The notes beneath the pieces were generated by a model. That model did not search any database. It saw only the letters and a list, made by a program, of their open reading frames with translations, and was not told where the DNA came from. Shown piece by piece: positions 7,803-16,930 of a stretch of DNA of 64,000 bases (the first letter of the stretch is position 1; the number at the start of each line of letters is the position of its first letter). The stretch is taken from NCBI GenBank assembly GCA_002327925.1, contig DCVA01000043.1, positions 32,623 through 96,622 on the forward strand. Reading direction: 5' to 3'. The DNA comes from Anaerolineales bacterium UBA2200. Lineage in GTDB: Bacteria; Chloroflexota; Anaerolineae; UBA2200. The translations under genes were made by a program, and so were the position numbers.

Positions 7803-8758
7803 TGGCGCTGGCACTGCTGTGGGGGGTGGCATCGTTCTTGGTGGCGCTGCTGATAGGGAGTCCCCTGATCCGGGTGCTCAGGGAGCATCACCTGGGCAAG
7901 AACATCCGGCAAGATGGCCCTGCCTCGCACCTGGTGAAGCTGGGGACACCGACAATGGGTGGACTGATGATCCTCGCCCCTGTTGTTCTGTTCACGATGC
8001 TGGGTAATCTGGCAGGACGCCTGTCCATGCTGCTCCCGCTGGGAGTGATGCTCGCATTCGCAGTGCTCGGCCTGTACGACGACTGGACAGGGCTGCACGA
8101 TAGAACCGGCGTCGGCATGATGGCCAGACTCAAGTTCCCGTGGCAGGTGTTTATCGGGGTGCTGGCCGCGGTCGGGTTGCGGGTCTACCTGGGGGTCGGG
8201 GTGACCGCCATTCCCGGACTTGACCGGACGGTGGACATCGGCTGGCTGTACGTCCCCGTGGCCACGTTTCTCATCGTTGGATGCGCGAATGCGGTGAACC
8301 TGACGGATGGGCTGGACGGCCTGGCTGGCGGAACGGGTGCCATCGCCTATCTGGCTTACGGTGTGATCGCCTATCTGCAGGAGCAGACCTTTCTGGCGGT
8401 GTTCTGCTTCACCGTGGTTGGCGCCCTGCTGGGGTTTCTGTGGTACAACGTACACCCGGCACAGGTATTCATGGGTGATGTGGGTGCCCTGTCGATTGGA
8501 GCGGCACTTGCCACAGTGGCGTTGATGACTGGACAGTGGCTGCTTCTGGTGGTGGTCGGAGCGGTCTTTGTGGTTGAAACTTTGTCCGTGGCACTGCAGG
8601 TGAGCTATTTCAAGGCCACGCATGGACTGCGGTTGTTCAGAATGGCACCCTTCCATCACCATCTTGAACTCTCCGGCTGGGAGGAGGTGCAGATCACGCA
8701 GCGTTTCTGGGTGATCGCCCTGGTTCTGGCGATGGCGGGGGTTGCCCTTGCCCTGTAG
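7802..8758 (+). CDS. mraY: Phospho-N-acetylmuramoyl-pentapeptide transferase
   Basis: MraY transfers phospho-MurNAc-pentapeptide from UDP to undecaprenyl phosphate, making lipid I at the inner face of the membrane. The 318-residue protein is strongly hydrophobic, with about ten membrane segments. It carries the family motifs GTPTMGG near residue 42, VNLTDGLDGLAGG, FMGDVGALSIGA and the C-terminal PFHHHLELSGW. The GTG start is chosen because it overlaps the murF stop by one base and gives the normal family N-terminus. An earlier in-frame start would lie inside murF. Confidence 0.95.
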   Translation: MALALLWGVASFLVALLIGSPLIRVLREHHLGKNIRQDGPASHLVKLGTPTMGGLMILAPVVLFTMLGNLAGRLSMLLPLGVMLAFAVLGLYDDWTGLHDRTGVGMMARLKFPWQVFIGVLAAVGLRVYLGVGVTAIPGLDRTVDIGWLYVPVATFLIVGCANAVNLTDGLDGLAGGTGAIAYLAYGVIAYLQEQTFLAVFCFTVVGALLGFLWYNVHPAQVFMGDVGALSIGAALATVALMTGQWLLLVVVGAVFVVETLSVALQVSYFKATHGLRLFRMAPFHHHLELSGWEEVQITQRFWVIALVLAMAGVALAL

Positions 8759-8843
8759 TGAAGTCAGGGCGTGGTGGTGCGGAACAGGCGCGACTTGGCC
8801 CGGGGTGACCGGCTGAGTCCGAACCTGGCGTAGGGTTGGCTGG

Positions 8844-10331
8844 GTGGGAATGGACGAATTCTCGGTTCAGGGAATCAACCTGCAGGGGAGAAAGATCACC
8901 GTTCTGGGCCTCGCCCGGGAAGGTAGTGCTGTGTCTCGCTTCTGCGCGGAGCATGGCGCGCTGGTCACTGCGACTGACCTGAAGGGCCCGGACGAACTGG
9001 GGCCGGTCCTGCGAGAGCTGGAAGGCCTGCCCGTGCGCTACTTGCTGGGAGGACACCCGCTCGAAGTTTCGGACTGCGACATGATGTTTGTCAGCCCCGG
9101 AGTGCCTCTCGATTCGCCAATTCTGATTCAGGCGCGCCAGATGCGCTTGCCTCTGGGGAGTGAAGCCAGGCTCTTTTCCCGCCTGTGCCCGGCGCCCGTC
9201 GCGGGAATCACAGGGTCTAGCGGCAAGACCACAACCAGCACGCTGACCGCACGGATACTTGAGGCAGCGGGGATGCAGGTGCATCTCGGCGGGAACATAG
9301 GCTATCCCTTGCTGAGCCGCCTTTCATCGATCCGGCCCTCGGATGCGGTGGTGATGGAGCTGTCGAGCTTCCAGCTGGACTTTTTCGCGGACGAACTGGA
9401 CGCAGAGCCAGCCGGCTCGCTGGCCAGCCCCCTCTATCCGCCGGGAGGGTGGAGCCCGCATGTGGCGGCTGTCCTGAATGTGACGCCGAACCACCTGGAT
9501 CGACACCCGACGATGGAATCGTACATCGCGGCCAAGCGCAAGATCCTGCTCTATCAGCGCCCGGACGATGTGGCCGTCCTGGGATGGGATGACCCGGTGA
9601 CCAAAGGATTTCGCCGTCACTGTTCGGGGAGCGTGGCCTTTTTCAGTGTTCACGAGAGAGTGCCGCAGGGGGCGTATCTGAGGGGTGACACGCTGGTGTT
9701 GGCGCAGCAGGGGCGCGAGGTTGATATCTGCAACAGACGCGACCTGCTCCTGCGGGGGACCCACAACGTGTGTAACGTTCTGGCAGCCTGCGCTGTCGCC
9801 GCGGTGATGGGCGTGCAGGCTGACCTGATGGCAAAGGTGGCACGTACATTCGCTGGCGTTGAGCATCGCCTGGAATTAGTGGGGGAGATCGACGGAGTTC
9901 GCTATTTCAATGACTCCATCGCCACATCACCGGAACGGGCAATCGCCGCGCTGGCGTCGTTCGATGAGCCAGTGCTTCTACTGGCAGGCGGCAGGGACAA
10001 GCACCTGCCGTGGGAAACATGGGCGCACCTGGTGCAACGCAAGGCGACGATGGTGATCACGTTCGGCGAGGCAGCAACGTTGGTCGAGCATGCACTGCGC
10101 CAGCTGGAGGGGGCAACGCCCCCGGTGCGGAGCGCCGGCAGCCTCGAGCGTGCTGTTGAGCTGGCCCACGATGCTGCCCGACCCGGACAGGTGGTGCTGT
10201 TCTCACCGGGCGGCACGTCATTTGACGCGTACCGTGACTACGTGGATCGGGGCGAGGCGTTCAAGACCATGGTTGGTCGACTCAGGGATGCCCATGAACA
10301 CAGCCCTGACGAGGGCCGAAATGATCGCTAG
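8844..10331 (+). CDS. murD: UDP-N-acetylmuramoylalanine--D-glutamate ligase
   Basis: MurD adds D-glutamate to UDP-MurNAc-L-Ala. The 495-residue protein shows a Rossmann-like N-domain (KITVLGLAREGSAVSRF), the P-loop GITGSSGKTTTST near residue 122, the central NVTPNHLDRHPTMESY and the C-domain motifs NDSIATSPERAIAAL and LLAGGRDKHLPW. Start choices are GTG 8844 and ATG 8850; both give normal proteins. The 85-base gap after mraY holds no recognisable gene. The 3' end overlaps the start of ftsW. Confidence 0.95.
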   Translation: MGMDEFSVQGINLQGRKITVLGLAREGSAVSRFCAEHGALVTATDLKGPDELGPVLRELEGLPVRYLLGGHPLEVSDCDMMFVSPGVPLDSPILIQARQMRLPLGSEARLFSRLCPAPVAGITGSSGKTTTSTLTARILEAAGMQVHLGGNIGYPLLSRLSSIRPSDAVVMELSSFQLDFFADELDAEPAGSLASPLYPPGGWSPHVAAVLNVTPNHLDRHPTMESYIAAKRKILLYQRPDDVAVLGWDDPVTKGFRRHCSGSVAFFSVHERVPQGAYLRGDTLVLAQQGREVDICNRRDLLLRGTHNVCNVLAACAVAAVMGVQADLMAKVARTFAGVEHRLELVGEIDGVRYFNDSIATSPERAIAALASFDEPVLLLAGGRDKHLPWETWAHLVQRKATMVITFGEAATLVEHALRQLEGATPPVRSAGSLERAVELAHDAARPGQVVLFSPGGTSFDAYRDYVDRGEAFKTMVGRLRDAHEHSPDEGRNDR

Positions 10332-11499
10332 GCGCAAGGCAACCAAGAGTCTGGACTACCCGCTAATGTTGTCGGTGGTGGTGCTGGTCATCTTTGGGAT
10401 CATGATGATCTTTAGCGCTACTTTCACTTGGAAGACATCCACCACTTTCGTGTTGAAACAGGTAGCTTTTGCCGTGGTCGGTTTCGGCGCCATGGCATTC
10501 ATGTCGCTCATTGACCAGCACATCCTCAGGCGCTGGGCCCTGCCTATCATGGGAATCTGCGTGGTAGCACTTGTGGGCGTGCTCTTCATGGGCGGGGGCG
10601 GTACGTCGAGCTGGGTGAGTGGGGCTTCAGTGCAGCCGACCGAGTTCGTCAAGCTCGGCTTCATCATCTACATGGCTGCCTGGCTTGCTCCGCAGGGAGG
10701 AAGGATTCGAGACATTACCTATGGCTTGATTCCTTTTGCCGTGCTGCTCGGGGTGGTGTGCGGCTTGATCGTTCTGGAGCCAGACGTTGGTGCGGCAGTG
10801 CTTATTGCGGGCACAGCACTGGCGATGTTCTTCATTGCCGGTGCGGACATCAAGCAGCTCCTTTTCAGCATCCTGCTTGGGGCGGCGGTGCTCTACATAC
10901 TGGTTTCAGCCCTGCCCTACGCCGGGGATCGAGTGAGGGTCTTTATCGACCCCAGCAGCGACCCTTTGCGTACTGGTTACCAGATACAGCGCATTCTCAC
11001 AGCGCTGCGCTCGGGAGGAATGTTTGGTCGTGGGCTTGGAAACGGTGAATTCAAACAGATGCTGCCCCTTCCGCATACAGATGCGATTTTCCCCGTGATC
11101 GGGGAAGAGCTCGGAATGGTGGGCTGCCTGGTGGTTCTCGGTGTATACGGCTTGATCGTGTGGAGAGGGATGAAGATCTCCATCAACGCCCCGGATGTGT
11201 TCAGCTCTTTGCTGGCGGCGGGCGTGTCGTGCTGGATAGCACTCCAGGCTCTGGTACACATCGCTGGAAATACGGCGGCGCTGCCTTACACAGGCGTCAC
11301 CTTGCCGTTCGTCAGCTATGGCGGATCGTCACTCATCATGACCCTGGCGGGCGCGGGTGTCTTGCTGGGTGTGTCACGCGTAAAGGTGGACAAGCAAGTT
11401 GCAGCCAGTACGACTTTCGCTTTCGGGCGGCGGAACCGGCGGACACGTGTATCCCGCACTGGCCGTCGTCGAGGAATGGAAGCGCATCGCAGACGCTGA
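10294..11499 (+). CDS. ftsW: Peptidoglycan glycosyltransferase FtsW (SEDS family)
   Basis: FtsW polymerises lipid II at the septum with its partner FtsI. About ten membrane segments are visible. SEDS motifs include WVSGASVQPTEFVKLGFI near residue 105, EPDVGAAVL, DPLRTGYQIQ, IGEELGMVG and the C-terminal PFVSYGGSSLI. Candidate starts are ATG 10288, 10294 and 10321, all overlapping murD. The one at 10321 has the best Shine-Dalgarno (GAGGG with 6-base spacing), so the true start may be nine codons later. The last 33 codons overlap murG in another frame and encode a very Arg-rich tail. Confidence 0.93.
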   Translation: MNTALTRAEMIARRKATKSLDYPLMLSVVVLVIFGIMMIFSATFTWKTSTTFVLKQVAFAVVGFGAMAFMSLIDQHILRRWALPIMGICVVALVGVLFMGGGGTSSWVSGASVQPTEFVKLGFIIYMAAWLAPQGGRIRDITYGLIPFAVLLGVVCGLIVLEPDVGAAVLIAGTALAMFFIAGADIKQLLFSILLGAAVLYILVSALPYAGDRVRVFIDPSSDPLRTGYQIQRILTALRSGGMFGRGLGNGEFKQMLPLPHTDAIFPVIGEELGMVGCLVVLGVYGLIVWRGMKISINAPDVFSSLLAAGVSCWIALQALVHIAGNTAALPYTGVTLPFVSYGGSSLIMTLAGAGVLLGVSRVKVDKQVAASTTFAFGRRNRRTRVSRTGRRRGMEAHRRR

Positions 11500-12532
11500 T
11501 CCCGACCTACCCAGACTGGCGGACGTGCTCTACATTGGGGCAGAGGGTGGCCTGGAGACAGGTATCGTTCCGCGTGCCGGCGTTCGCATGCTCACGGTCA
11601 AGGCCGGAGCGCTTCGCGGGGTGGGACCCGTGCGGCTGGCGACCAACATCGTGTCGCTCCTGCGCGGATGTCTGCAGGCAGTCGCGATCCTGAGGCAGTA
11701 TAGGCCCGATGTGCTCCTAGCGACGGGCGGATATGCATCCACGCCGGCGGCGGTTGCGGCGCGGTTGATCGGCTGCCCGGTGCTTGTATACCTGCCGGAC
11801 ATCCGGCCGGGTCTGGCGGTGCGCTTCCTGTCTCACCTGGCGCAGAGAGTTGCGGTATCGTTTGAAGCGGCCGTCGGCCACTTTCCGCCGCGCAAGGTAG
11901 TGCTGACCGGATACCCGGTACGGCCGGCCTTGTTTGGCAGGGATCGGGAGTCGGCGCGACAGCAGATGGGTTTGGACCCGGCGCGAAAGACCATCCTGGT
12001 TTTGGGTGGTAGTCGAGGCGCACGCAGCATCAATCGAGCGGTGGACGAGGCGCTGGAGGAGTTGCTGAGGGTGGCACAGGTAGTACACATGACAGGCGAC
12101 AGCGACTATGCGGCCGCGATAAAGCGGCGGGAAATGCTCCCTCCGGCGGTCAGGGGCAGCTATCATGTCTTCTCCTACCTTTACGAAGAGATGGTGCCGG
12201 CCATGCTGTCGGCCGACATGGCCATTGCGCGAGCCGGAGCGGCAACTATGGGCGAATTCGCCGCAGCGGGGCTCCCGAGTATTCTGGTGCCCTATCCCTA
12301 TTCCGGCCAGCACCAGGAAGCGAATGCCGAGTTCATGGCCAGCCAGGGAGCGGCGCGCCACATGCCTGAGAGCTCCCTATCTGGCGAGGCTCTTGCACGA
12401 GTTGTGGAGGCAATGTTGAAGGACGAGACTTCACTGGGTGCCATGTCGGACCGCGCCGCTCGACTGGCCCGGCGTAATGCGGCACGGGACATCGCCCGTG
12501 AGCTGGCACAACTGGCTGGAGGACAATCATGA
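11399..12532 (+). CDS. murG: UDP-N-acetylglucosamine--N-acetylmuramyl-(pentapeptide) pyrophosphoryl-undecaprenol GlcNAc transferase
   Basis: MurG converts lipid I to lipid II on the cytoplasmic face of the membrane. The 377-residue GT-B glycosyltransferase has the N-terminal loop SLSGGGTGGHVYPALAV near residue 7, LATGGYASTP, the second glycine loop LVLGGSRGARSIN, and ARAGAATMGEFAAAGLPSILVPYP in the nucleotide-binding domain. The start is TTG 11399, because any later start would cut into the essential glycine loop. The gene therefore overlaps ftsW by 101 bases. The stop overlaps the next gene (ATGA). Confidence 0.94.
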   Translation: MQPVRLSLSGGGTGGHVYPALAVVEEWKRIADADPDLPRLADVLYIGAEGGLETGIVPRAGVRMLTVKAGALRGVGPVRLATNIVSLLRGCLQAVAILRQYRPDVLLATGGYASTPAAVAARLIGCPVLVYLPDIRPGLAVRFLSHLAQRVAVSFEAAVGHFPPRKVVLTGYPVRPALFGRDRESARQQMGLDPARKTILVLGGSRGARSINRAVDEALEELLRVAQVVHMTGDSDYAAAIKRREMLPPAVRGSYHVFSYLYEEMVPAMLSADMAIARAGAATMGEFAAAGLPSILVPYPYSGQHQEANAEFMASQGAARHMPESSLSGEALARVVEAMLKDETSLGAMSDRAARLARRNAARDIARELAQLAGGQS

Positions 12533-13188
12533 GTAGCCCCTTGACCCTGTTCGTTTCCTACGACCAGCTAGTCCTCCTGATCATGGCCCTGTTCATGTTC
12601 GTGGGAGTGATGAGAGGCTTTTCCCGGGAGGCTGTCACAACCGTCGGACTCGCCGTGCTTCTGGCACTGCTGGCCAAGCCGGCTCTGGCGGGGCCTCTTG
12701 TCAGCTACCTGTCGCGGCTGGTGCGACTGATCATCGCATTCTTTGAATCAAGATTCTCGGTGGATCCGGATGTCTTGCTCAAGTACTATCAGGAAGCGGC
12801 AGTGCCCTTCAGTTCGCAGAATCCCTATCCCGTACTCATCGTCGTGATGGCTTTGTTCGTGATCCTGTCCTACGGTACCCGCGGACAGGACAAGGATACA
12901 TCGGCACTGGGGCGGTTGCTGGGCGGAGGATTTGGCCTGTTGAATGGCTTTCTGGTGATCACGCTGTTCAAGGAATACGTGATTCGTTATTTGATGCAGC
13001 GGTCGCCGGCCGTTGCCGTCGCAGGCAAGCCCTCCCAGTTTTCAGTTGCCGTTCAGGGTCTGCCGGCGCAAGGGGCAACGTCGGGTGACTACTCGTGGCT
13101 CCTGCTCCTGGTGATCGCAGTCCTCGTCGCTTATCTGCTGGTACGAAATGGGCGGCGTAGCGCCAAGAGTCGAAAGGGTAGTGCGTGA
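12529..13188 (+). CDS. CvpA-like membrane protein inserted in the dcw cluster
   Basis: This 219-residue protein has about four hydrophobic segments (residues 12-30, 38-60, 103-120 and 190-208) and ends in a basic cytoplasmic-looking tail (NGRRSAKSRKGS). The stretch VGVMRGFSREAVTTVGLAVLLALL resembles the G-x-x-R-G-F-x-R-E start of CvpA (colicin V production) proteins, but the match is by eye and partial. It overlaps murG by ATGA and murC by GTGA, so it is translated with the wall-synthesis genes. Its function is unknown; a role in envelope assembly or lipid II handling is only suggested by position. Confidence 0.75.
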   Translation: MSSPLTLFVSYDQLVLLIMALFMFVGVMRGFSREAVTTVGLAVLLALLAKPALAGPLVSYLSRLVRLIIAFFESRFSVDPDVLLKYYQEAAVPFSSQNPYPVLIVVMALFVILSYGTRGQDKDTSALGRLLGGGFGLLNGFLVITLFKEYVIRYLMQRSPAVAVAGKPSQFSVAVQGLPAQGATSGDYSWLLLLVIAVLVAYLLVRNGRRSAKSRKGSA

Positions 13189-14609
13189 GCGGCTCAGTTC
13201 TGCTGGACGGAGGGCAGGTCAAGCATATCCATTTCGTGGGTATTGCCGGCATCGGCCTGAGCGCCATCGCGCGAGTCTTGAGCGCGGATGGCTTTGTGGT
13301 GTCTGGATCCGACATCCAGAGCTCCGCATTGACGGAAGATCTGGCCAAGTTGGGCATCACTGTGGCGCTGGGACACAGACCCGAGAACGTGGCCGGGGCA
13401 GATCTGGTCGTGGTCTCATCGGCAGTCAAGGACGGCAACCAGGAGGTTGAGGCCGCTCGACTGGCGGGCGTACCGGTCGTCAAGCGCGAACGAGTACTGG
13501 GCGACATGATGGCCAGGAAGTTGGGAATTGCCGTGGCCGGTACGCATGGCAAGACCACTACGTCCGCCTTCATTGCCTACCTGCTTGCGGCACTGGGCTT
13601 GGATCCAACGTTCATTGTGGGCGGCGTCCTTCAGGATCATGGCACGAACGCCAGGTTCGGACGCGGCCAGCACTTTGTCGTCGAAGCGGATGAGTACGAC
13701 CACATGTTCCTGGGCCTCTGCCCAACGTTGGCCGTGATCACAGTAATTGAGATGGACCATCCAGACTGTTATGTGGGCATCGAGCAGATGACCGATGCTT
13801 TTAGCCGCTTTGCGCAGCGAATACCTGCCGGGGGCACGCTGATCGGTTGCGCCGATCAGCCTCGTGTGCTTGACCTCATGCGCCAAACGCAGCAGTCCGG
13901 GACGGTCGAAGTGGTCGGCTACGGGCTCCACTGCGGGCAATGGCAGGCGAGGAGCATCAGATCGAACAGTCTTGGTGGCAGCGATTTCGTCGTTATGCAC
14001 AAAGGGCAGAAGGCGGCGGACGCCCGGATCGTTCTGCCCGGTCTGCACAACGTGACGAACTGTCTAGCAGTCCTGGCGGTGACGGATCGACTCGGGCTGG
14101 ATCTGGCCAGCGTGATCGAGCTGCTGCCAGGGTTCCACGGGGTAAAGCGTCGCTTTGAGTTCAAAGGCGAGTGCGCTGGCATAACCGTTATCGATGACTA
14201 CGCTCACCATCCAACGGAAATCTGCGCCACCCTGGCAGCGGCCAGGCGCCGATTTGGTGCACGGAGAATATGGGTATTCTTCCAGCCGCACACGTACACG
14301 CGGACCAAGGCATTGTTCTCCGAATTCGCAACCAGCTTTGACCTGGCGGACCATGTACTGGTTGGCGAGATCTTTGCGGCGCGAGAGACGGACACGCTCG
14401 GGCTGTCGGGGCGAGACCTTGTGCAGAAGATGGCGCATTCGGACGCGCGCTTTGTCGGCTCGCTGCATGACGCCGCAGATGCCTTGTGTGCCGAGCTTCG
14501 CCCGGACGATGTGCTGGTGACCCTTGGGGCAGGTGATGGGTACAGGGTGGGAGAAGAGGTGCTGGCACGTCTGAGAGCACAGCAAGACTCTGCGGCGAGA
14601 AGGTCGTAG
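13185..14609 (+). CDS. murC: UDP-N-acetylmuramate--L-alanine ligase
   Basis: MurC adds L-alanine to UDP-MurNAc, the first step of stem-peptide synthesis. The 474-residue protein carries IHFVGIAGIGLSAIARVL near residue 11, the P-loop VAGTHGKTTTSAF near 117, EADEYDHMFLGL, the central EMDHPDCY, and the C-domain DDYAHHPTEICATLAAAR with FQPHTYTRTKAL. The GTG start overlaps the CvpA-like stop. Confidence 0.96.
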   Translation: MSGSVLLDGGQVKHIHFVGIAGIGLSAIARVLSADGFVVSGSDIQSSALTEDLAKLGITVALGHRPENVAGADLVVVSSAVKDGNQEVEAARLAGVPVVKRERVLGDMMARKLGIAVAGTHGKTTTSAFIAYLLAALGLDPTFIVGGVLQDHGTNARFGRGQHFVVEADEYDHMFLGLCPTLAVITVIEMDHPDCYVGIEQMTDAFSRFAQRIPAGGTLIGCADQPRVLDLMRQTQQSGTVEVVGYGLHCGQWQARSIRSNSLGGSDFVVMHKGQKAADARIVLPGLHNVTNCLAVLAVTDRLGLDLASVIELLPGFHGVKRRFEFKGECAGITVIDDYAHHPTEICATLAAARRRFGARRIWVFFQPHTYTRTKALFSEFATSFDLADHVLVGEIFAARETDTLGLSGRDLVQKMAHSDARFVGSLHDAADALCAELRPDDVLVTLGAGDGYRVGEEVLARLRAQQDSAARRS

Positions 14610-14619
14610 GAGGCAATCC

Positions 14620-14805
14620 ATGTGCGGTCGGCTGCGGAGAGGGTTCACGAATGTACTGCGGGCGAAGGCCGGTCAGCAGCCTCGTCGCGGCGCGCCACCG
14701 GCTGTGAATAGTCACGAGGAAGCCCATGATCAGGCACTGTCTCCGGGATGGCAGCGTTTGCTCGGTTCAGTGGCGGCCTCCGGGACCGACAGGCGCTTGA
14801 AATAG
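14620..14805 (+). CDS. Possible small protein between murC and murB
   Basis: A 61-codon frame begins at an ATG six bases after an exact AGGAGG (14608-14613) that overlaps the murC stop. The product (MCGRLRRGFTNVL onward) is basic and resembles nothing known to me. The strong ribosome-binding site is the only support. It could instead be a leftover of an earlier gene, or serve to keep ribosomes moving towards murB. The 230 bases between murC and murB hold nothing else recognisable. Confidence 0.25.
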   Translation: MCGRLRRGFTNVLRAKAGQQPRRGAPPAVNSHEEAHDQALSPGWQRLLGSVAASGTDRRLK

Positions 14806-14840
14806 TGAACTTGGGCATGGTCGGGGCAGGATTGCGTGCA

Positions 14841-15815
14841 ATGGCGGGAAAACGGAGCATCAGACGCCGTCCAACGCAGGGGCAACTGGTGGCTTTGGCA
14901 GGATTGAAGGAGAGGCTCGCGCCCGATGTCATGGCCGACGAACCGCTCTCGAGGCACACGACATTCGGAATCGGCGGTCCCGCGGACCTCTTCGTGACGG
15001 CGAGGTCGCGTTTCCAACTGGAGGAGTTCGTGCGCCTGGCGTACGAGAGCGGGGTGCCGTACCTGGTGATCGGAAGCGGCGCCAACCTGCTGGTGGCAGA
15101 TCGCGGCGTGCGCGGGCTGGTGGTGCAAAATGCGTGCAGTGATATAGAGGTAGCATCGTGCGAGCATCATCCTGGGCAGAGGGTGCAGGCCGATTCCGGG
15201 TGCCTGTTGAGGCAGGTTGCGGCGCACACCATGGGGCTGGGGCTCGCGGGCTTGGAGTGGGCCGTGGATGTACCTGGTTCTGTGGGGGGAGCAGTAGTCG
15301 GCAATGCCGGCGCGTTTGGCGGCTACACGGGCGACAGTTTGAGTCGAGCGTTGGTGTTCGAACCTGCCCTGGGAGAACGTTGGTGGCCCAAGGACGAGTT
15401 GCAGATGGAGTACCGAAGCAGCTACTTCAAGCGGCGGTGTCCCACAGACGCGCCTGCGTCAGTGCTTCTCGCAGCCGAGTTCGTGCTGTTCCCCGGTGAC
15501 CGGGTGGAGATAGAGGCTCGAGCGGAGAAGAACAGGATCCGGCGCCGCGAAACGCAACCCGCCGGTCTTTGCGCAGGCAGCGTCTTTAAGCGCACAGCAG
15601 AGCACGCGGCGGGGTACCTGATCGAGCAGGCGGGTCTGAAAGGCACCAGAGTTGGCGACGCAATCGTGTCCACCCAACATGCGAACTTTATCCTGAACCT
15701 AGGCACGGCGAGTGCGAGGGATGTGCGGGAGCTCATCGAGATAGTAAGGGGACGGGTGTGCGACCGCTTTCAGGTCCAGCTTGATCTGGAGATTGAACTG
15801 GTGGGTGAATGGTGA
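14841..15815 (+). CDS. murB: UDP-N-acetylenolpyruvoylglucosamine reductase
   Basis: MurB reduces UDP-GlcNAc-enolpyruvate to UDP-MurNAc with FAD and NADPH. The 324-residue form shows PLSRHTTFGIGGPADLF near residue 35, the FAD-binding YLVIGSGANLLVADRG, the GLEWAVDVPGSVGGAVVGNAGAFGG pattern, YRSSYFK, and the C-terminal GLKGTRVGDAIVSTQHANFILNLG pattern. ATG 14841, with AGGA upstream, gives a normal length. Earlier in-frame starts (14748, 14817) add non-conserved residues. The stop overlaps ddl. Confidence 0.95.
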   Translation: MAGKRSIRRRPTQGQLVALAGLKERLAPDVMADEPLSRHTTFGIGGPADLFVTARSRFQLEEFVRLAYESGVPYLVIGSGANLLVADRGVRGLVVQNACSDIEVASCEHHPGQRVQADSGCLLRQVAAHTMGLGLAGLEWAVDVPGSVGGAVVGNAGAFGGYTGDSLSRALVFEPALGERWWPKDELQMEYRSSYFKRRCPTDAPASVLLAAEFVLFPGDRVEIEARAEKNRIRRRETQPAGLCAGSVFKRTAEHAAGYLIEQAGLKGTRVGDAIVSTQHANFILNLGTASARDVRELIEIVRGRVCDRFQVQLDLEIELVGEW

Positions 15816-16930
15816 AGAAGATAAGGGTTGGCGTAGTGTTCGGGGGGCGCTCTGGCGAGCACGAGGTTTCATTACTCTCGGCCACGTCGGTGATGAGGGC
15901 TCTCGACCGCTCCAAATACGACATAATCCCGATTGGGATCAGCAGAGAAGGCAGGTGGCTGACCGATGGGGATCCGATGGACGAACTCCAACGCCTGGTG
16001 AGCGGCAGGGAGGAGCCTTCCCTGGCCCCCCGACAGGCCCAACAGAACCGTGCGGTAGCGGCTGTGGGAGTGGACAGGAGAGAGCTGGTGCCCGGGGTGC
16101 GGGAAGGCGTTCCAGGGATCGACGTGCTCTTTCCGGTATTGCACGGTCCCTACGGGGAGGACGGTACGGTACAAGGACTGTTGGAGCTGGCCAACATACC
16201 CTATGTCGGCTCAGGAGTGCTTGGCTCTGCGCTGGCCATGGACAAAGCGGCGATGAAGGCGGTCTTTTCGGCTGCGGGCTTCCCGACGGCCGCGTCCCTG
16301 CTGGTGAGGCGATGGGAGTGGCAGCAGGCCAGCGACCAGGTGCGACGCAGTGTCAAAGAACGGATAGGGTACCCGTGCTTCGTCAAGCCGGTCAATCTGG
16401 GCTCGAGTGTGGGCGTTTCGAAGGTGCACGACGAAGACGAGCTCGGTGGCGCTCTCGAGCTGGCAGCTCGCTACGACCGCAGGTTGTTGGTGGAACAGGC
16501 CATCAATGCGCGGGAGATCGAGTGCAGCGTCCTTGGCAACGATCAGCCGATGGCCTCCCTTCCTGGCGAGGTGATCCCCAAACGTGAGTTCTACGACTAT
16601 CAGGCCAAGTACCTCGACGACGACACTGAGCTGATCGTTCCGGCGGACCTGCCGGCGGCCACCGTGAGCACCATACAGGATCTGGCGGTGCGCGCGTTCT
16701 TGGCTCTGGATTGCGCCGGAATGGCGCGGGCCGACTTCTTTGTCGACCGGGTTACTGGGCTTGTGTATATCAACGAGTTGAACACGATCCCCGGCTTCAC
16801 CGCAGTCAGCATGTACCCTCGGATGTGGGAAGCGAGCGGGCTGCCCTATCCCGAGTTGCTGGATCGGCTTATCCAGCTGGCTTTCGACCGGCATGATGAG
16901 AGAAGCCGGATGTCTACCTCCAACAGGTGA
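15809..16930 (+). CDS. ddl: D-alanine--D-alanine ligase
   Basis: Ddl makes the D-Ala-D-Ala dipeptide used by MurF. The 373-residue ATP-grasp enzyme has RVGVVFGGRSGEHEVSLLSA at the N-terminus, FPVLHGPYGEDGTVQGLLEL near residue 109, PCFVKPVNLGSSVGVSKV in the ATP-grasp core, AREIECSVLGN, and the C-terminal ARADFFVD and INELNTIPGFTAVSMYP. The ATG overlaps the murB stop by 7 bases and its own stop overlaps ftsQ. Confidence 0.96.
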   Translation: MVKKIRVGVVFGGRSGEHEVSLLSATSVMRALDRSKYDIIPIGISREGRWLTDGDPMDELQRLVSGREEPSLAPRQAQQNRAVAAVGVDRRELVPGVREGVPGIDVLFPVLHGPYGEDGTVQGLLELANIPYVGSGVLGSALAMDKAAMKAVFSAAGFPTAASLLVRRWEWQQASDQVRRSVKERIGYPCFVKPVNLGSSVGVSKVHDEDELGGALELAARYDRRLLVEQAINAREIECSVLGNDQPMASLPGEVIPKREFYDYQAKYLDDDTELIVPADLPAATVSTIQDLAVRAFLALDCAGMARADFFVDRVTGLVYINELNTIPGFTAVSMYPRMWEASGLPYPELLDRLIQLAFDRHDERSRMSTSNR

